64,000 nt of DNA from Verrucosispora sioxanthis (lineage in GTDB: Bacteria > Actinomycetota > Actinomycetes > Mycobacteriales > Micromonosporaceae): the NCBI RefSeq assembly GCF_010560025.1, contig NZ_SAIY01000007.1, positions 124,001 through 188,000 on the forward strand, in the 5' to 3' direction. Made by a program: the position numbers and the translations under genes. Under the pieces are notes generated by a model. That model was not told where the DNA came from and did not search any database. It saw nothing but the letters and a program-made list of their open reading frames with translations. Positions 17,766-26,124 of this stretch are shown here, piece after piece. Within the stretch, counting starts at the first letter, position 1, and each line of letters begins with the position of its first letter.

Positions 17766-18320
17766 TCAGTACTTGCTCGTCCACCAGGTGGTGGGACCGG
17801 CGCTGGCTTCCGCCCGAGCGAGCAGGTTGGCGTCGTTCACCATATTGGTGTAGTAGGCGCCGGCGAAGCCGCTGTACGAGGTGCGGACCCGCCCGTCGAG
17901 GTAGTAGCTGCGTACCGTCGGGTAGTAGAAGTCGTTACCCACCCGCGCCCACGCGGTCCGGCACCGGGGGCTGTAGCGCAACTCCAGGCTGATCCCGTCG
18001 TTGTTCGACGCGACCGTGCGCGCGTCGTCCGAGCAGTAGTGGTAACAGGTCGAACACCCACTGTGGTAGATCCTGAACGTCGCGGGGTTCTTGCCGTCGC
18101 AGGTCGCACCGCAGCCGGTAGCCAACAGCTCGACTTCCGGGATCATCGTGGCCTTCGCCGGGTCGAGATCCTCGGCCTTGAGGGTGGTGGTCTCCGCGGC
18201 TGTGGTTTCCGCCCCGGCAGGGGCTGTCGGCGCGGCGGCGGCCGCCTGCGGAGCGGCCAGGCTGGCGGTGAAGCAGAGTGCCAGCACGGCGGCCAGCCGG
18301 GCGCTTCTTCTTCTGAACAA
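17766..18320 (-). CDS. Secreted DUF2690-like protein
   Basis: A 184-residue exported protein starting at TTG 18320, with GGAGGG 6 bp upstream. The signal peptide is clear (MFRRRSARLAAVLALCFTAS to AAPQAAAAAP). The mature part has six Cys in a YjfA/DUF2690-like pattern: TGCGATCDGKNPATF, SGCSTCYHYC and SPRCRTAW, then an aromatic-rich end (YYPTVRSYYLDGRVRTSYSG). Disulfide bonding outside the cell is likely. Its function is not known. It is convergent with the PBP gene and divergent from the gene at 18548. Confidence 0.7.
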   Translation of the reverse strand: MFRRRSARLAAVLALCFTASLAAPQAAAAAPTAPAGAETTAAETTTLKAEDLDPAKATMIPEVELLATGCGATCDGKNPATFRIYHSGCSTCYHYCSDDARTVASNNDGISLELRYSPRCRTAWARVGNDFYYPTVRSYYLDGRVRTSYSGFAGAYYTNMVNDANLLARAEASAGPTTWWTSKY

Positions 18321-18495
18321 GGCAGTCCCTCCAACTCAGATGGGTTGCCGTCGATGATTCCGGTGCCGCCCACTGAGGCGTCATCGTCGGATCACCATCG
18401 CCGCACCCCAATGTCCGGGCATACGGTGGGGGCGGTCTCCGATCGTCTCAGCGCACTCGGTTACCGCTGGAGCTGACCGGCGCCCGTAGCGCCAA

Positions 18496-18527
18496 CCGGC
18501 GTCCCCGCCCACGCGCGGGGACGCCGG
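18496..18527 (+). promoter_or_regulatory. 12-bp perfect stem-loop in the leader of the gene at 18548
   Basis: CCGGCGTCCCCG (18496-18507), an 8-base loop, then CGGGGACGCCGG (18516-18527), about 10 bp before the ribosome site AAGGAGAGG. As a leader hairpin it could attenuate transcription or end a short transcript from the 21-codon frame at 18411-18476. Confidence 0.45.
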
Positions 18528-18547
18528 CCGTCCGGAAGGAGAGGGAC

Positions 18548-19063
18548 GTGGTCGAGCAACCGCCGGGACCATCCGAGTCGCCGCGCGCTTCGACGCAGGG
18601 GCCGAAACGTGTCGACAACAGACTGCCCGCCTCCTCGTTCTGGCGGGTCGCGATCGCGGCGCTGCTCGGCGCGGTGATCGGCACCGTGATCGGGGCGACC
18701 TGGCGGGCACTCACCGAGTCCGATCGACCGGCCGAGGACATGATCGCTCTGACCTTGCTCGCTTGGCTGGTCGGTCTTCCGGTGCTGTTGGTGGTGAGCT
18801 GGGTGGTACTGGCGCTCACCGGTCCGGCCTGGGTGGCGCCAACGGTGACGATCGCGGGGCTGACTGCCGGAGCCTACGTCGAGGGCCTCTACCAGAAGGT
18901 CGCCGGCTCGTCGGACGCGACACCGGTCGCGATCTGCGCCTTGGCCTGGGGAGCCTGCTACACGGCCGTCGCGCTGGCCTGTCTTCCCGGGGTGTCCCGA
19001 GCGGTCCGCGGCGCACTTGCCGCCCTGCTCGCCACCCCGGCGGTCCTGTTCCTCGTGCTCTGA
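18548..19063 (+). CDS. Small integral membrane protein, unknown
   Basis: A 171-residue protein starting at GTG 18548 behind AAGGAGAGG. After a polar N-terminus it has about four hydrophobic segments: FWRVAIAALLGAVIGTVIGA, MIALTLLAWLVGLPVLLVVS, WVAPTVTIAGLTAGAYVEGL and the last at ALAALLATPAVLFLVL. No family motif is recognised. Near neighbours are the PBP and the GT87 enzyme, so a cell-envelope role is possible but only inferred. A 12-bp inverted repeat downstream (19104-19151) may end its transcript. Confidence 0.72.
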   Translation: MVEQPPGPSESPRASTQGPKRVDNRLPASSFWRVAIAALLGAVIGTVIGATWRALTESDRPAEDMIALTLLAWLVGLPVLLVVSWVVLALTGPAWVAPTVTIAGLTAGAYVEGLYQKVAGSSDATPVAICALAWGACYTAVALACLPGVSRAVRGALAALLATPAVLFLVL

Positions 19064-19103
19064 GCCTCCGTACCTGGTCGCGGACGGCCGCCGGCTCCTC
19101 AGA

Positions 19104-19151
19104 TGCGGCATGTCGGGGCTTCCGGCGTCAGGGACACCGCGACATGCCGCA
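19104..19151 (+). terminator. Inverted repeat between the membrane protein and GT87 genes
   Basis: TGCGGCATGTCG (19104-19115) and its exact complement (19140-19151) with a 24-base loop, 40 bp past the stop at 19063. It could be a terminator, or an operator for the gene at 19276. Confidence 0.45.
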
Positions 19152-19275
19152 GACCGCGAGCGCCGGGTGTCGGTTGCCAGGTGGCGGAGGTGCCCACACA
19201 CCGGCGGCAGCGCCTCGGGGATTCGCGGCGGTTTCGGCTTCAACGCGGTCACCGGATACGGCAGGATGCACGGTC

Positions 19276-20808
19276 ATGAGCACGAAGTCGACGCCAGGCA
19301 TCGATGGATCGGATGCCCCCGATCACCCGTCCCGCTCCGACGGCTTCGTCCGGGGGCTTTCCGGGCTGATCGGCGGTCCGCTCGGTGACCACGCGGTCGC
19401 CCGTGACCGGCCCGTCGGCGCGGAGAACCGGTTCTGGACGGCGGTACGGATCGTCCTGGCGCTGACCTGCCTCACGCTGGCCCTGCACTGGGTGCAGAAG
19501 TCACCCTGCCAGGACGGCGCGTGGGTGAACAACGAGCAGTACACGCGCTTCTGCTACACCGACGTGCTGGCGCTCTACTACGCCGAGCGACTCAACGAGG
19601 GGGCGGTGCCCTACCGGGATCACCCGGTGGAGTATCCGGTGCTGACCGGGTACTTCATGGGGGCGCTCGGGTTGCCGGTCCACTCGGCCGGCGACGGCAA
19701 CCCCGACATGAACCAGGGTCAGTGGTTCTACAACCTCAACGCACTCGTGCTCGGTGCGCTGGCGGTGGTCACCGTGGCGGTGATCCTGGCGCTGCGCCGT
19801 CGGCGCCCGTGGGACGCCGCGCTCTTCGCGCTCGCTCCGGCGCTGCTGCTCACCGCCACCGTCAACTGGGATCTCCTGGCCATCGGGCTCGCCGCGTTGG
19901 GCCTGTTGGCCTGGGCACGCTCCGGACCGGTCCCGAAGGGTACGCCCCTGGTGGCGCTCTCCGGAGTGTTGCTCGGGCTCGGTGGTGCGGCGAAGATGTG
20001 GCCGTTGTTCATCCTCGGACCCATCCTGGTGCTCGCGTTACGTGCCAACCGGATCCGGGCCGCGCTGCTGTCCATCGGCACGGCGGCGGCGACGGTGGTG
20101 CTGGTGAACCTGCCGGCGGCGATTCCGTACCGGGACAACTGGGACCGATTCTTCGAGCTGAACACCACCCGTCCGATCGACTGGGGCACGTTCTGGTACA
20201 TCGGTCGCTACCTGGACGGGAAGTTCGGCGACCCGGCCAGCGTCGGGCCCTTCCAGTGGCTCGACGCCAACATCCCGACGCTCAACTACCTGTCGTACGC
20301 CCTGTTCGGGCTGGCCTGCCTCGGCATCGGTGCGCTGGCGCTGCTGGCACCGCGCCGCCCCCGACTCGCCCAACTCGCCTTCCTGGTGGTCGCCGCCTTC
20401 CTGATCTTCAGCAAGGTCTGGTCGCAGCAGTTCGTGCTCTGGCTGCTGCCGCTTGTGGTGCTCGCCCGGCCCAGGTGGGGAGCGTTCCTCGTCTGGCAGG
20501 CCGCCGAGGTCTGCTACTTCATCGCCTTCTACGGCCAACTGCTCGGCGCGTCGACCGGCACGCCGGTCTTCCCGGAGGGCGTCTTCGTGTTCGCCGCGAG
20601 CCTGCGCCTGGCCGCCGTGGTCGCCCTGGTCGTCCTGGTCGTCCGCGAGATCCTCCACCCGGAGCAGGACGCGGTACGCCGTACCTATGCCGACGACCCG
20701 GACGGCGGCCTGCTCGACGGCACCCCCGACGCCTCCTGGCTGGACCGATGGCGAAGCCGCCGGTCGACCGACGAGCAGACCCCGACGCCGGCGGCCAGCA
20801 CCACGTGA
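19276..20808 (+). CDS. GT87-family membrane glycosyltransferase (Rv0051-like)
   Basis: Polytopic membrane protein of 510 residues of the DUF2029/GT87 type, which transfer sugars from polyprenyl-phosphate donors outside the membrane. After the first helix (IVLALTCLTLALHWVQ), an extracytoplasmic loop holds YAERLNEGAVPYRDHPVEYP, the acidic region typical of GT-C enzymes; about ten more helices follow (WNLLAIGLAALGLLAW region, AAKMWPLFILGPILVLAL, FSKVWSQQFVLWLLPLVVLA). ATG at 19276 is chosen; the open frame upstream overlaps unrelated sequence. It sits in the position of Rv0051 next to the PBP. The sugar and acceptor are not known; cell-wall or lipoglycan mannosylation is an inference. Confidence 0.82.
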   Translation: MSTKSTPGIDGSDAPDHPSRSDGFVRGLSGLIGGPLGDHAVARDRPVGAENRFWTAVRIVLALTCLTLALHWVQKSPCQDGAWVNNEQYTRFCYTDVLALYYAERLNEGAVPYRDHPVEYPVLTGYFMGALGLPVHSAGDGNPDMNQGQWFYNLNALVLGALAVVTVAVILALRRRRPWDAALFALAPALLLTATVNWDLLAIGLAALGLLAWARSGPVPKGTPLVALSGVLLGLGGAAKMWPLFILGPILVLALRANRIRAALLSIGTAAATVVLVNLPAAIPYRDNWDRFFELNTTRPIDWGTFWYIGRYLDGKFGDPASVGPFQWLDANIPTLNYLSYALFGLACLGIGALALLAPRRPRLAQLAFLVVAAFLIFSKVWSQQFVLWLLPLVVLARPRWGAFLVWQAAEVCYFIAFYGQLLGASTGTPVFPEGVFVFAASLRLAAVVALVVLVVREILHPEQDAVRRTYADDPDGGLLDGTPDASWLDRWRSRRSTDEQTPTPAASTT

Positions 20809-20820
20809 GCCGACCCGCGC

Positions 20821-23163
20821 TCAGAGACGGAAGACGACGACGTCGCCGATCTCCTCACGGGTGATGCCCAGCCCGTCGACCGGTGCGTCGACGCTCACCT
20901 CCCACGGGGTGCCGGCGATCTTGTCACGCAGCACCAGGACGTTGTGCACGCCCAGCGTGCGCAGGTAGTCGACGCTGGTCTGGTCGGGGAAGGTCATGGT
21001 GACCCGGCGTACGTCGTCCAGTTGGCGTGGGGTGAAACCGCTGCCCCCGTTGACGATGTCCTGGAACCGGGTGGTCGACCACAGCATCACCGGCTGGTCG
21101 TGGTTCTGCCCGCTGGGCAGGACGAGCAGTGGGCCGTCAACCGAACGCATCGCCGCCGGCTGCGCCGGCACCACCGGATGAGGTGTGGTGTTGGTGCCCT
21201 CGGCGATCACCAGCAGCAGCGGCACCAGGGTCGCCAGACGCAGCCAGGGGCTCGGCCAGGAGGGAATCCGCTCGGCGTAGATCTCCCGGACCCGCACGGC
21301 GAACGCGCTCACCGCACCCGCCGCGAGCAGCCCGAGCAGCAACGTGGCCCACAGCATCAACCGGCCCGGGGTCCGGATGCCGCTCCAGCCGGGCAGGTGG
21401 TCGAAGAGTGGCACGTAGGTGAAGCGACCGCCGAACAGCTCGGTGCCCATCGACAGGGCCATCGCGACCAGCACGCCGGCGAGCAGCAGGAGCCGTTGAC
21501 GGACCTTCCAGACGGAGAAGAACAGCCCGCCGAGGGCGAGCGCGTACAGCACGAAGCCGGGCAGCAGCGTCATCTCCGGATGCCACGGCAGCAGCGAGCG
21601 TGCACCTTCGTGCAGCCCACCCCAGAGGAGGGACTCGGCCGGGGCGGTGACGAAACCGGTCGCGGGCGGTGAGAAGACGGCGATGTCGTCGATCGTCCGC
21701 TCCGCGTTCGGGTGCAGCTGCGTGACGGTGAAGTACGGGATGGCCATCAGGACGCCCACCCCGGCGAAGATCAGCCCGCCGATCAGGTCGGCGACGAACA
21801 ACCGCTGGCCGAAGGGGCGCTTGAGCCGCCAGAAGATCCGTTTCGCGTACCAGACGACGGCGGCCACCAGGACGATGCCGGCGAGCACGTACGCGAACGG
21901 CAGGCCGATCCCGAATCCGAGACTGAGCTGCCAGGCGGCCACCAGCCAGCCGGCGTACACCCAGCCCTCGTGCCGGCGTTCCGGTCGGTAGCCGTGCCGC
22001 AACGACCAGCCGTGCCCCCGGGCCAGCATGGCCAGCGCCAGCGGAATACCGCCGTTGGAGACCACGTGCAGGTGGCCGGCCTGCGCCAGCAGCCACGGCG
22101 CGTAGGTGTAGGCGGCACCGGCCACCGCGGCACCCGTCCGGCTCGCGCCGAGCTGCCGGGCCAGCACGTACGCGCCGAAGGTGGCGAGGGCGTGCGCCAG
22201 CACGAACATGATGTTGTAGCGAACGAGGGCGGCCTCGGGGCCACTGCCGATCATGCCGGCCGGCGCGTATCCGAGCAGGGTGTCGGAGAAGGCGAAGCTC
22301 CATCGCTCGGGGAAGAACGCGTTGGCGTGCCAGAGCTGGGCCGGTTCGGTCAGCAGGATGTGCCCGGACCAGGCCATCTGCCAGGCCTGGAGGCTTGGAT
22401 CCCAGTAGTCCTGCGGAAGCGTGTGTGCCGGGTAGCGCAGCGTCGGCCAGGTCATCAGCACGGCCAGCGCCAGTGACGCGACGGCGGCCAGCGTCCACTC
22501 GTGGATCAGCAGCCGGCCGACCCGCCGGCCCAGCCGCCCGTACCAGGTGGGCACCGGTTCGGGGGCGGGCCCGAAAGCGGCCCACGGGTCCGGCTTGCTC
22601 TCGCCCTCCGCCGGGGTGCCGTCGGGCTTGCTCCCACCCTCGGCTGGCTTGCCGTCGGACATGCCGCCGCCGTCCGCGCCGGCCCCGTCGCCGCCCGCCG
22701 TCTTGCCGCCCTCGTCCTTCTTCCCGGCCTCGTCCTTCTTCCCGGCCTCGTCCTTCTTCCCGGCCTCGTCCTTCTTCCCGGCCTCGTCCTTCTTCCCGGC
22801 CTCGTCCTTCTTCCCGGCTCCCGGGGCCGTCCCGGTGGCGGCCTTGTCCCGGTCGGTGCCGTTGCCCGTGCTGGCCTTCTTGCCAGCAGCGGTCCTGCCG
22901 GCGGCCGTGTCCGCTGAGGTTCCCGCCCTCTTGCCCGGAGCATCGTCGGCGCTGGTGCGCTTCCGCGCCGTGCGATCCGCGTCGACCGGACCGCTTCCGG
23001 TGGCCCTGCCCTGGTCAGTCTCGTCGAAGGCGCTCGCGCGGACCTTGTCGCCCGGGTCGCGCCGGTACTGCCTGTCGGTGCCGCCGGGCGCCGGGCCATT
23101 GGTGGCCCGAGCGTCGCGCGAGGTCGGCCTGGGGCCACCGGAGGCGGACTGGTCCGTGGTCAT
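20821..23163 (-). CDS. Large GT-C-like membrane protein with Lys/Asp/Glu repeat N-terminus
   Basis: A 780-residue protein. The first 230 residues are hydrophilic and low-complexity, including six AGKKDE units from an 18-bp DNA repeat. About twelve membrane helices follow (WTLAAVASLALAVLMTWPTL onward), with an extracytoplasmic loop PQDYWDPSLQAWQMAWSGHI and LWHANAFFPERWSFAFSDTL, resembling GT39/GT-C-type glycosyltransferases. The C-terminus is soluble (RFQDIVNGGSGF, EISV-type DVVVFRL end). Function is not assigned. The start ATG (23163) overlaps the nfo stop by 4 bp, so the two are co-transcribed. It converges on the GT87 gene with 12 bp between stops. Confidence 0.75.
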   Translation of the reverse strand: MTTDQSASGGPRPTSRDARATNGPAPGGTDRQYRRDPGDKVRASAFDETDQGRATGSGPVDADRTARKRTSADDAPGKRAGTSADTAAGRTAAGKKASTGNGTDRDKAATGTAPGAGKKDEAGKKDEAGKKDEAGKKDEAGKKDEAGKKDEGGKTAGGDGAGADGGGMSDGKPAEGGSKPDGTPAEGESKPDPWAAFGPAPEPVPTWYGRLGRRVGRLLIHEWTLAAVASLALAVLMTWPTLRYPAHTLPQDYWDPSLQAWQMAWSGHILLTEPAQLWHANAFFPERWSFAFSDTLLGYAPAGMIGSGPEAALVRYNIMFVLAHALATFGAYVLARQLGASRTGAAVAGAAYTYAPWLLAQAGHLHVVSNGGIPLALAMLARGHGWSLRHGYRPERRHEGWVYAGWLVAAWQLSLGFGIGLPFAYVLAGIVLVAAVVWYAKRIFWRLKRPFGQRLFVADLIGGLIFAGVGVLMAIPYFTVTQLHPNAERTIDDIAVFSPPATGFVTAPAESLLWGGLHEGARSLLPWHPEMTLLPGFVLYALALGGLFFSVWKVRQRLLLLAGVLVAMALSMGTELFGGRFTYVPLFDHLPGWSGIRTPGRLMLWATLLLGLLAAGAVSAFAVRVREIYAERIPSWPSPWLRLATLVPLLLVIAEGTNTTPHPVVPAQPAAMRSVDGPLLVLPSGQNHDQPVMLWSTTRFQDIVNGGSGFTPRQLDDVRRVTMTFPDQTSVDYLRTLGVHNVLVLRDKIAGTPWEVSVDAPVDGLGITREEIGDVVVFRL
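22711..22818. repeat. Six perfect 18-bp tandem repeats
   Basis: CTCGTCCTTCTTCCCGGC repeated six times without a mismatch, in frame, giving AGKKDE units on the minus strand. Perfect identity points to recent slippage or expansion. Confidence 0.95.
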
Positions 23164-23951
23164 CGTGCTCCGGTCTTCCCGTCGAGTTGCCCGCGCAGGA
23201 AGGCGATGTCGCTGCCCTGCCCGTCGACCCCGCCGGGTGTCTCGACGATGACCGGCGCACCTGCCGCGCGGATCACCGCGACCAGGAGATCCGGGTCGAT
23301 GGTCCCGCTGGACAGGTTGTCGTGGCGATCCCGCCCCGACCCGAACCCGTCCTTCGAGTTGTTGGCGTGCACCAGGTCGATCCGACCGGTGATCGCCTTC
23401 ACCCGATCGACAAGACCGAGCAGTTCCTCCCCGCCGGCATGGGCGTGGCAGGTGTCCAGGCAGAAGCCGACCTCCTGGTCACCGATGGTGTCCCAGAGTC
23501 GGGCGAGTGCGTCCAGCCGCCGCGCACACGCGTTCTCACCACCGGCGGTGTTCTCGATCAGCACCGGGATCCCGAAGCCGCCCGCCTCGGCCGCGTACCT
23601 AAGGGCCTTGCGCCAGTTGTCGAACCCGGTCGCCGGGTCGTCACCGGCGTTCACGTGCCCGCCGTGCACGATCAGGCCTTTGGCGCCGATGGCCGAGGCC
23701 GCCTTGGCATGCGCGAGCAGCAGTTTGCGACTGGGGATCCGGATTCGGTTGTTGCCGGTGGCGACGTTGATGACGTACGGCGCGTGCACGTAGACGTCGA
23801 CGTCGGCACCGCTCAGCGCCGCCGCGTCGGCGCGGGGCTGCGGTGCTTTCCAGCCCTGGGGGTCGGAGAGAAAGAACTGCACGGCGTCTGCCGCTCGGGC
23901 GGTCGCCTCCGCCAGCGGGTCGGTCGGATCGACGTGGGCTCCGATACGCAT
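23160..23951 (-). CDS. nfo: Deoxyribonuclease IV (AP endonuclease)
   Basis: Zinc-dependent endonuclease that cuts 5' to abasic sites in base-excision repair. 263 residues with a TIM-barrel pattern: MRIGAHVDPTDPLAEATARA, YVHAPYVINVAT, GLIVHGGHV, VLIENTAGGENA, GFCLDTCHAHAGGEE, HANNSKDGFGSGRDRH and VIVETPGG, which carry the usual His, Glu and Asp ligands. ATG at 23951 is chosen at MRIGAHV; the frame is open upstream to 24041 with a poor-looking extension. It is followed by the membrane protein at 20821 with a 4-bp overlap (ATGA). Confidence 0.93.
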   Translation of the reverse strand: MRIGAHVDPTDPLAEATARAADAVQFFLSDPQGWKAPQPRADAAALSGADVDVYVHAPYVINVATGNNRIRIPSRKLLLAHAKAASAIGAKGLIVHGGHVNAGDDPATGFDNWRKALRYAAEAGGFGIPVLIENTAGGENACARRLDALARLWDTIGDQEVGFCLDTCHAHAGGEELLGLVDRVKAITGRIDLVHANNSKDGFGSGRDRHDNLSSGTIDPDLLVAVIRAAGAPVIVETPGGVDGQGSDIAFLRGQLDGKTGAR

Positions 23952-24256
23952 GCAGGCGAGCCTACGTCCCGCCTCGGACGGCCGGGGCGATGCCCGCTGT
24001 CCGGCCGCGTCACCGGCACCGACGGTAGTCGTTGATGCCAATGGATCCTCCGGTCACGGCGACCCGGCCGGAGCTTCGACAGGGAAATTGTCGGTAATTC
24101 CGGGATTTGCCCCGTGAAGCACCGGCTTCCGCGATAACGTCAGGTAACAACGTGATAAAGCTCCGCGGGGCGTCTCCGGTCCAACCTCATCGGTGTGGTC
24201 GTTCCTCCCCAGGTCCCACCCAAGGAATGCGGACCAGGCGCCCCGCGGCCCCGTGG

Positions 24257-24298
24257 CCGGGGGTCCGCGCCGACAGTGACGTCGGCGCGGACCCCCGG
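24257..24298. promoter_or_regulatory. 18-bp perfect stem-loop upstream of rpsF
   Basis: CCGGGGGTCCGCGCCGAC (24257-24274), loop AGTGAC, and its exact complement (24281-24298). There is no T tract. It is in the nfo-rpsF gap (23952-24462), which otherwise shows no gene. It may be a terminator for transcription entering from upstream, or part of a long rpsF leader. Confidence 0.5.
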
Positions 24299-24408
24299 TT
24301 CGCGTGCCCCGCCACCTCGGGGATGGTGATCGTCGGGGCCGGGTATCCTGGTCCGGTTGTCCGTCCCCGGTCGGGTTCCCCCGGTGCCGGAACGGGCCAC
24401 GACGCACG

Positions 24409-24453
24409 ACCTCCTGCCACGGAAGGACCGTGGCCGCATAGCCCACAGGAGGT
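24409..24453 (+). ncRNA. rpsF leader hairpin, S6:S18-type autoregulatory motif
   Basis: ACCTCCTG (24409-24416) pairs perfectly with CAGGAGGT (24446-24453), which contains the rpsF ribosome site. Nested inside is CCACGG / CCGTGG (24417-24422, 24428-24433) with loop AAGGA. The result is a one-sided internal loop of 12 bases that starts with CCG (24434-24436). A stem with an asymmetric loop exposing CCG is the published hallmark of the S6:S18 binding motif in rpsF leaders. Binding of the S6:S18 complex would lock the ribosome site and lower translation of the operon. Confidence 0.68.
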
Positions 24454-24462
24454 GAGCACGTC

Positions 24463-24753
24463 TTGCGTCATTACGAGATCATGGTGATCCTCGACCCCAG
24501 CCTCGAGGAGCGCACCGTCGCCCCGTCGCTCGACACGTACCTGAATGTGATCAGGACCGCGGGTGGCTCGGTGGAGAAGACCGATGTGTGGGGCCGCCGG
24601 CGCCTCGCCTACGAGATCAACAAGAAGGCCGAGGGCATCTACGCCGTCATCGACCTCCAGGCGACGCCGGAGGCGGTGGCCGAGCTGGACCGCCAGCTGC
24701 GGCTCAACGAGTCCGTGCTGCGTACGAAGGTCCTCCGGCCGGAGATGCGCTAG
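24463..24753 (+). CDS. rpsF: 30S ribosomal protein S6
   Basis: Ribosomal protein of 96 residues on the platform of the 30S subunit, paired with S18. The sequence MRHYEIMVILDPSLEERTVA, DVWGRRRLAYEINKKAEGIY and RLNESVLRTKVLRPEM is typical S6. The start is TTG at 24463, fixed by AGGAGGTG eight bases upstream. It is first in the operon rpsF-ssb-rpsR-rplI. The ribosome site is inside a stable leader hairpin, so translation is probably autoregulated. Confidence 0.96.
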   Translation: MRHYEIMVILDPSLEERTVAPSLDTYLNVIRTAGGSVEKTDVWGRRRLAYEINKKAEGIYAVIDLQATPEAVAELDRQLRLNESVLRTKVLRPEMR

Positions 24754-24852
24754 CAAACCCACCCCGGCCCCACCCGGATCAGCCTCACCGTCACTGTCGG
24801 AGGGTTCTGAGAACCTGTACGGCAGAACGGATGAGCGCGCGAGGAGTTGGTC

Positions 24853-25362
24853 ATGGCAGGAGACACCACCATCACGGTCATCGGCAACCTGACCGATGAC
24901 CCCGAGTTGCGGTTCACCCCCTCCGGTGCCGCGGTCGCCAAGTTCCGGGTCGCCTCGACGCCCCGGTTCATGGACAAGGCCTCCGGTGAGTGGAAGGACG
25001 GCGAGCCGCTGTTCCTCTCGTGCACCGTCTGGCGGCAGGCCGCGGAGCACGTGGCGGAGTCGCTACAGCGCGGCGCCCGCGTGATCGTCTCGGGCCGGCT
25101 GCGTCAGCGGTCCTACGAGACCCGCGAGGGTGAGAAGCGCACCGTCATCGAGCTGGAGGTCGACGAGATCGGCCCGTCACTGCGCTACGCCACGGCGAAG
25201 GTGCAGAAGATGTCCCGGTCCGGCGGCGGTGGCGGCGGCTTCGGTAGTGGTGGCGGTGGTGGCCAGGGCGGCGGAGGCAACTTCGACGACCCCTGGGCTT
25301 CGGCCGCACCGGCCCCCGCACGTTCGGGTGGCGGCAACTTCGACGAGGAGCCTCCGTTCTAA
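24853..25362 (+). CDS. ssb: Single-stranded DNA-binding protein
   Basis: Homotetrameric protein that coats single-stranded DNA in replication and repair. The OB-fold covers about residues 1-115 (MAGDTTITVIGNLTDDPELRF, FLSCTVWRQAAEHVAESLQR, RVIVSGRLRQRSYETREGEK). A Gly-rich flexible linker (GGGGGGFGSGGGGGQ) follows, and the acidic tip FDEEPPF recruits partner proteins. Length is 169 residues. ATG at 24853 follows GAGGAG; the frame extends two codons upstream. It lies 99 bp after rpsF and 41 bp before rpsR. Confidence 0.96.
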   Translation: MAGDTTITVIGNLTDDPELRFTPSGAAVAKFRVASTPRFMDKASGEWKDGEPLFLSCTVWRQAAEHVAESLQRGARVIVSGRLRQRSYETREGEKRTVIELEVDEIGPSLRYATAKVQKMSRSGGGGGGFGSGGGGGQGGGGNFDDPWASAAPAPARSGGGNFDEEPPF

Positions 25363-25403
25363 TGGCGCCGAGCGCCCGTGATCGTAAACCAGGAGCAAGA
25401 GCA

Positions 25404-25643
25404 ATGGCGAAGGCTGCGGCACTGCGCAAGCCGAAGAAGAAGGTGAACCCGCTCGACAAGGACGGGATCACCTACATCGACTACAAGGACACCGCGCTGC
25501 TGCGCAAGTTCATCTCCGACCGCGGCAAGATCCGCGCTCGGCGGGTGACCGGCGTCACCTCGCAGCAGCAGCGGCAGATCGCGCGTGCGGTCAAGAACGC
25601 CCGTGAGATGGCGCTCCTGCCGTACACCGCGACGGCCCGCTGA
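25404..25643 (+). CDS. rpsR: 30S ribosomal protein S18
   Basis: Ribosomal protein of 79 residues that binds S6. Visible family segments are YIDYKDTALLRKFISDRGKI and TGVTSQQQRQIARAVKNARE with the end LLPYTATAR. ATG at 25404 (MAKAAALRKPKKKVN) follows AGGAGC; an in-frame ATG at 25362 directly after the ssb stop would add 14 residues not usual for S18. No CxxC zinc pair is present. It is third gene of the operon, 13 bp before rplI. Confidence 0.95.
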   Translation: MAKAAALRKPKKKVNPLDKDGITYIDYKDTALLRKFISDRGKIRARRVTGVTSQQQRQIARAVKNAREMALLPYTATAR

Positions 25644-25656
25644 GAGAGGCACCGAC

Positions 25657-26103
25657 ATGAAGATCATCCTGACGCAGGAGGTGTCCGGGCTCGGTGCCCC
25701 GGGCGACATCGTGGAGGTCAAGAACGGCTACGGCCGTAACTACCTGCTCCCGCAGGGCTTCGCGATCGCCTGGACCAAGGGCGCGGAGAAGCAGGTCACT
25801 CTGATCAAGCGGGCCCGTTCGGCCCGCGAGATCCGCGACCTGGATCACGCCAACGAGGTGAAGGCGCAGCTCGAGGCCCTCAAGGTGACCCTGAAGGCCC
25901 GTGCCGGTGAAGGCGGCCGGCTCTTCGGCTCGGTCACCCCGGCCGAGATCGTCGACGCCGTCAAGGCGGCCGGCGGCCCGTCCCTCGACCGGCGGCGGCT
26001 GGAGGTTTCCGGCCACGTCAAGTCGATCGGGTCGCACCCCGTGCGGATCAAGCTGCACCCCGAGGTGACCGCCACGTTCAACCTCAACGTCGTGCAGGGC
26101 TGA
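25657..26103 (+). CDS. rplI: 50S ribosomal protein L9
   Basis: Ribosomal protein of 148 residues with two globular domains joined by a long helix. The N-domain is MKIILTQEVSGLGAPGDIVE and VKNGYGRNYLLPQGFAIAWT; the C-domain is GRLFGSVTPAEIVDAVKAAG and the end HPEVTATFNLNVVQG. The start is ATG at 25657. It is the last gene of the rpsF operon, with a strong terminator 20 bp downstream. Confidence 0.96.
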   Translation: MKIILTQEVSGLGAPGDIVEVKNGYGRNYLLPQGFAIAWTKGAEKQVTLIKRARSAREIRDLDHANEVKAQLEALKVTLKARAGEGGRLFGSVTPAEIVDAVKAAGGPSLDRRRLEVSGHVKSIGSHPVRIKLHPEVTATFNLNVVQG

Positions 26104-26124
26104 TACCGGCACCGGCGAACGACC

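Noticed and set aside
22711..22818. CRISPR-like repeat array
   Set aside because: Units are contiguous without spacers, 18 bp long and in frame; it is a coding tandem repeat.
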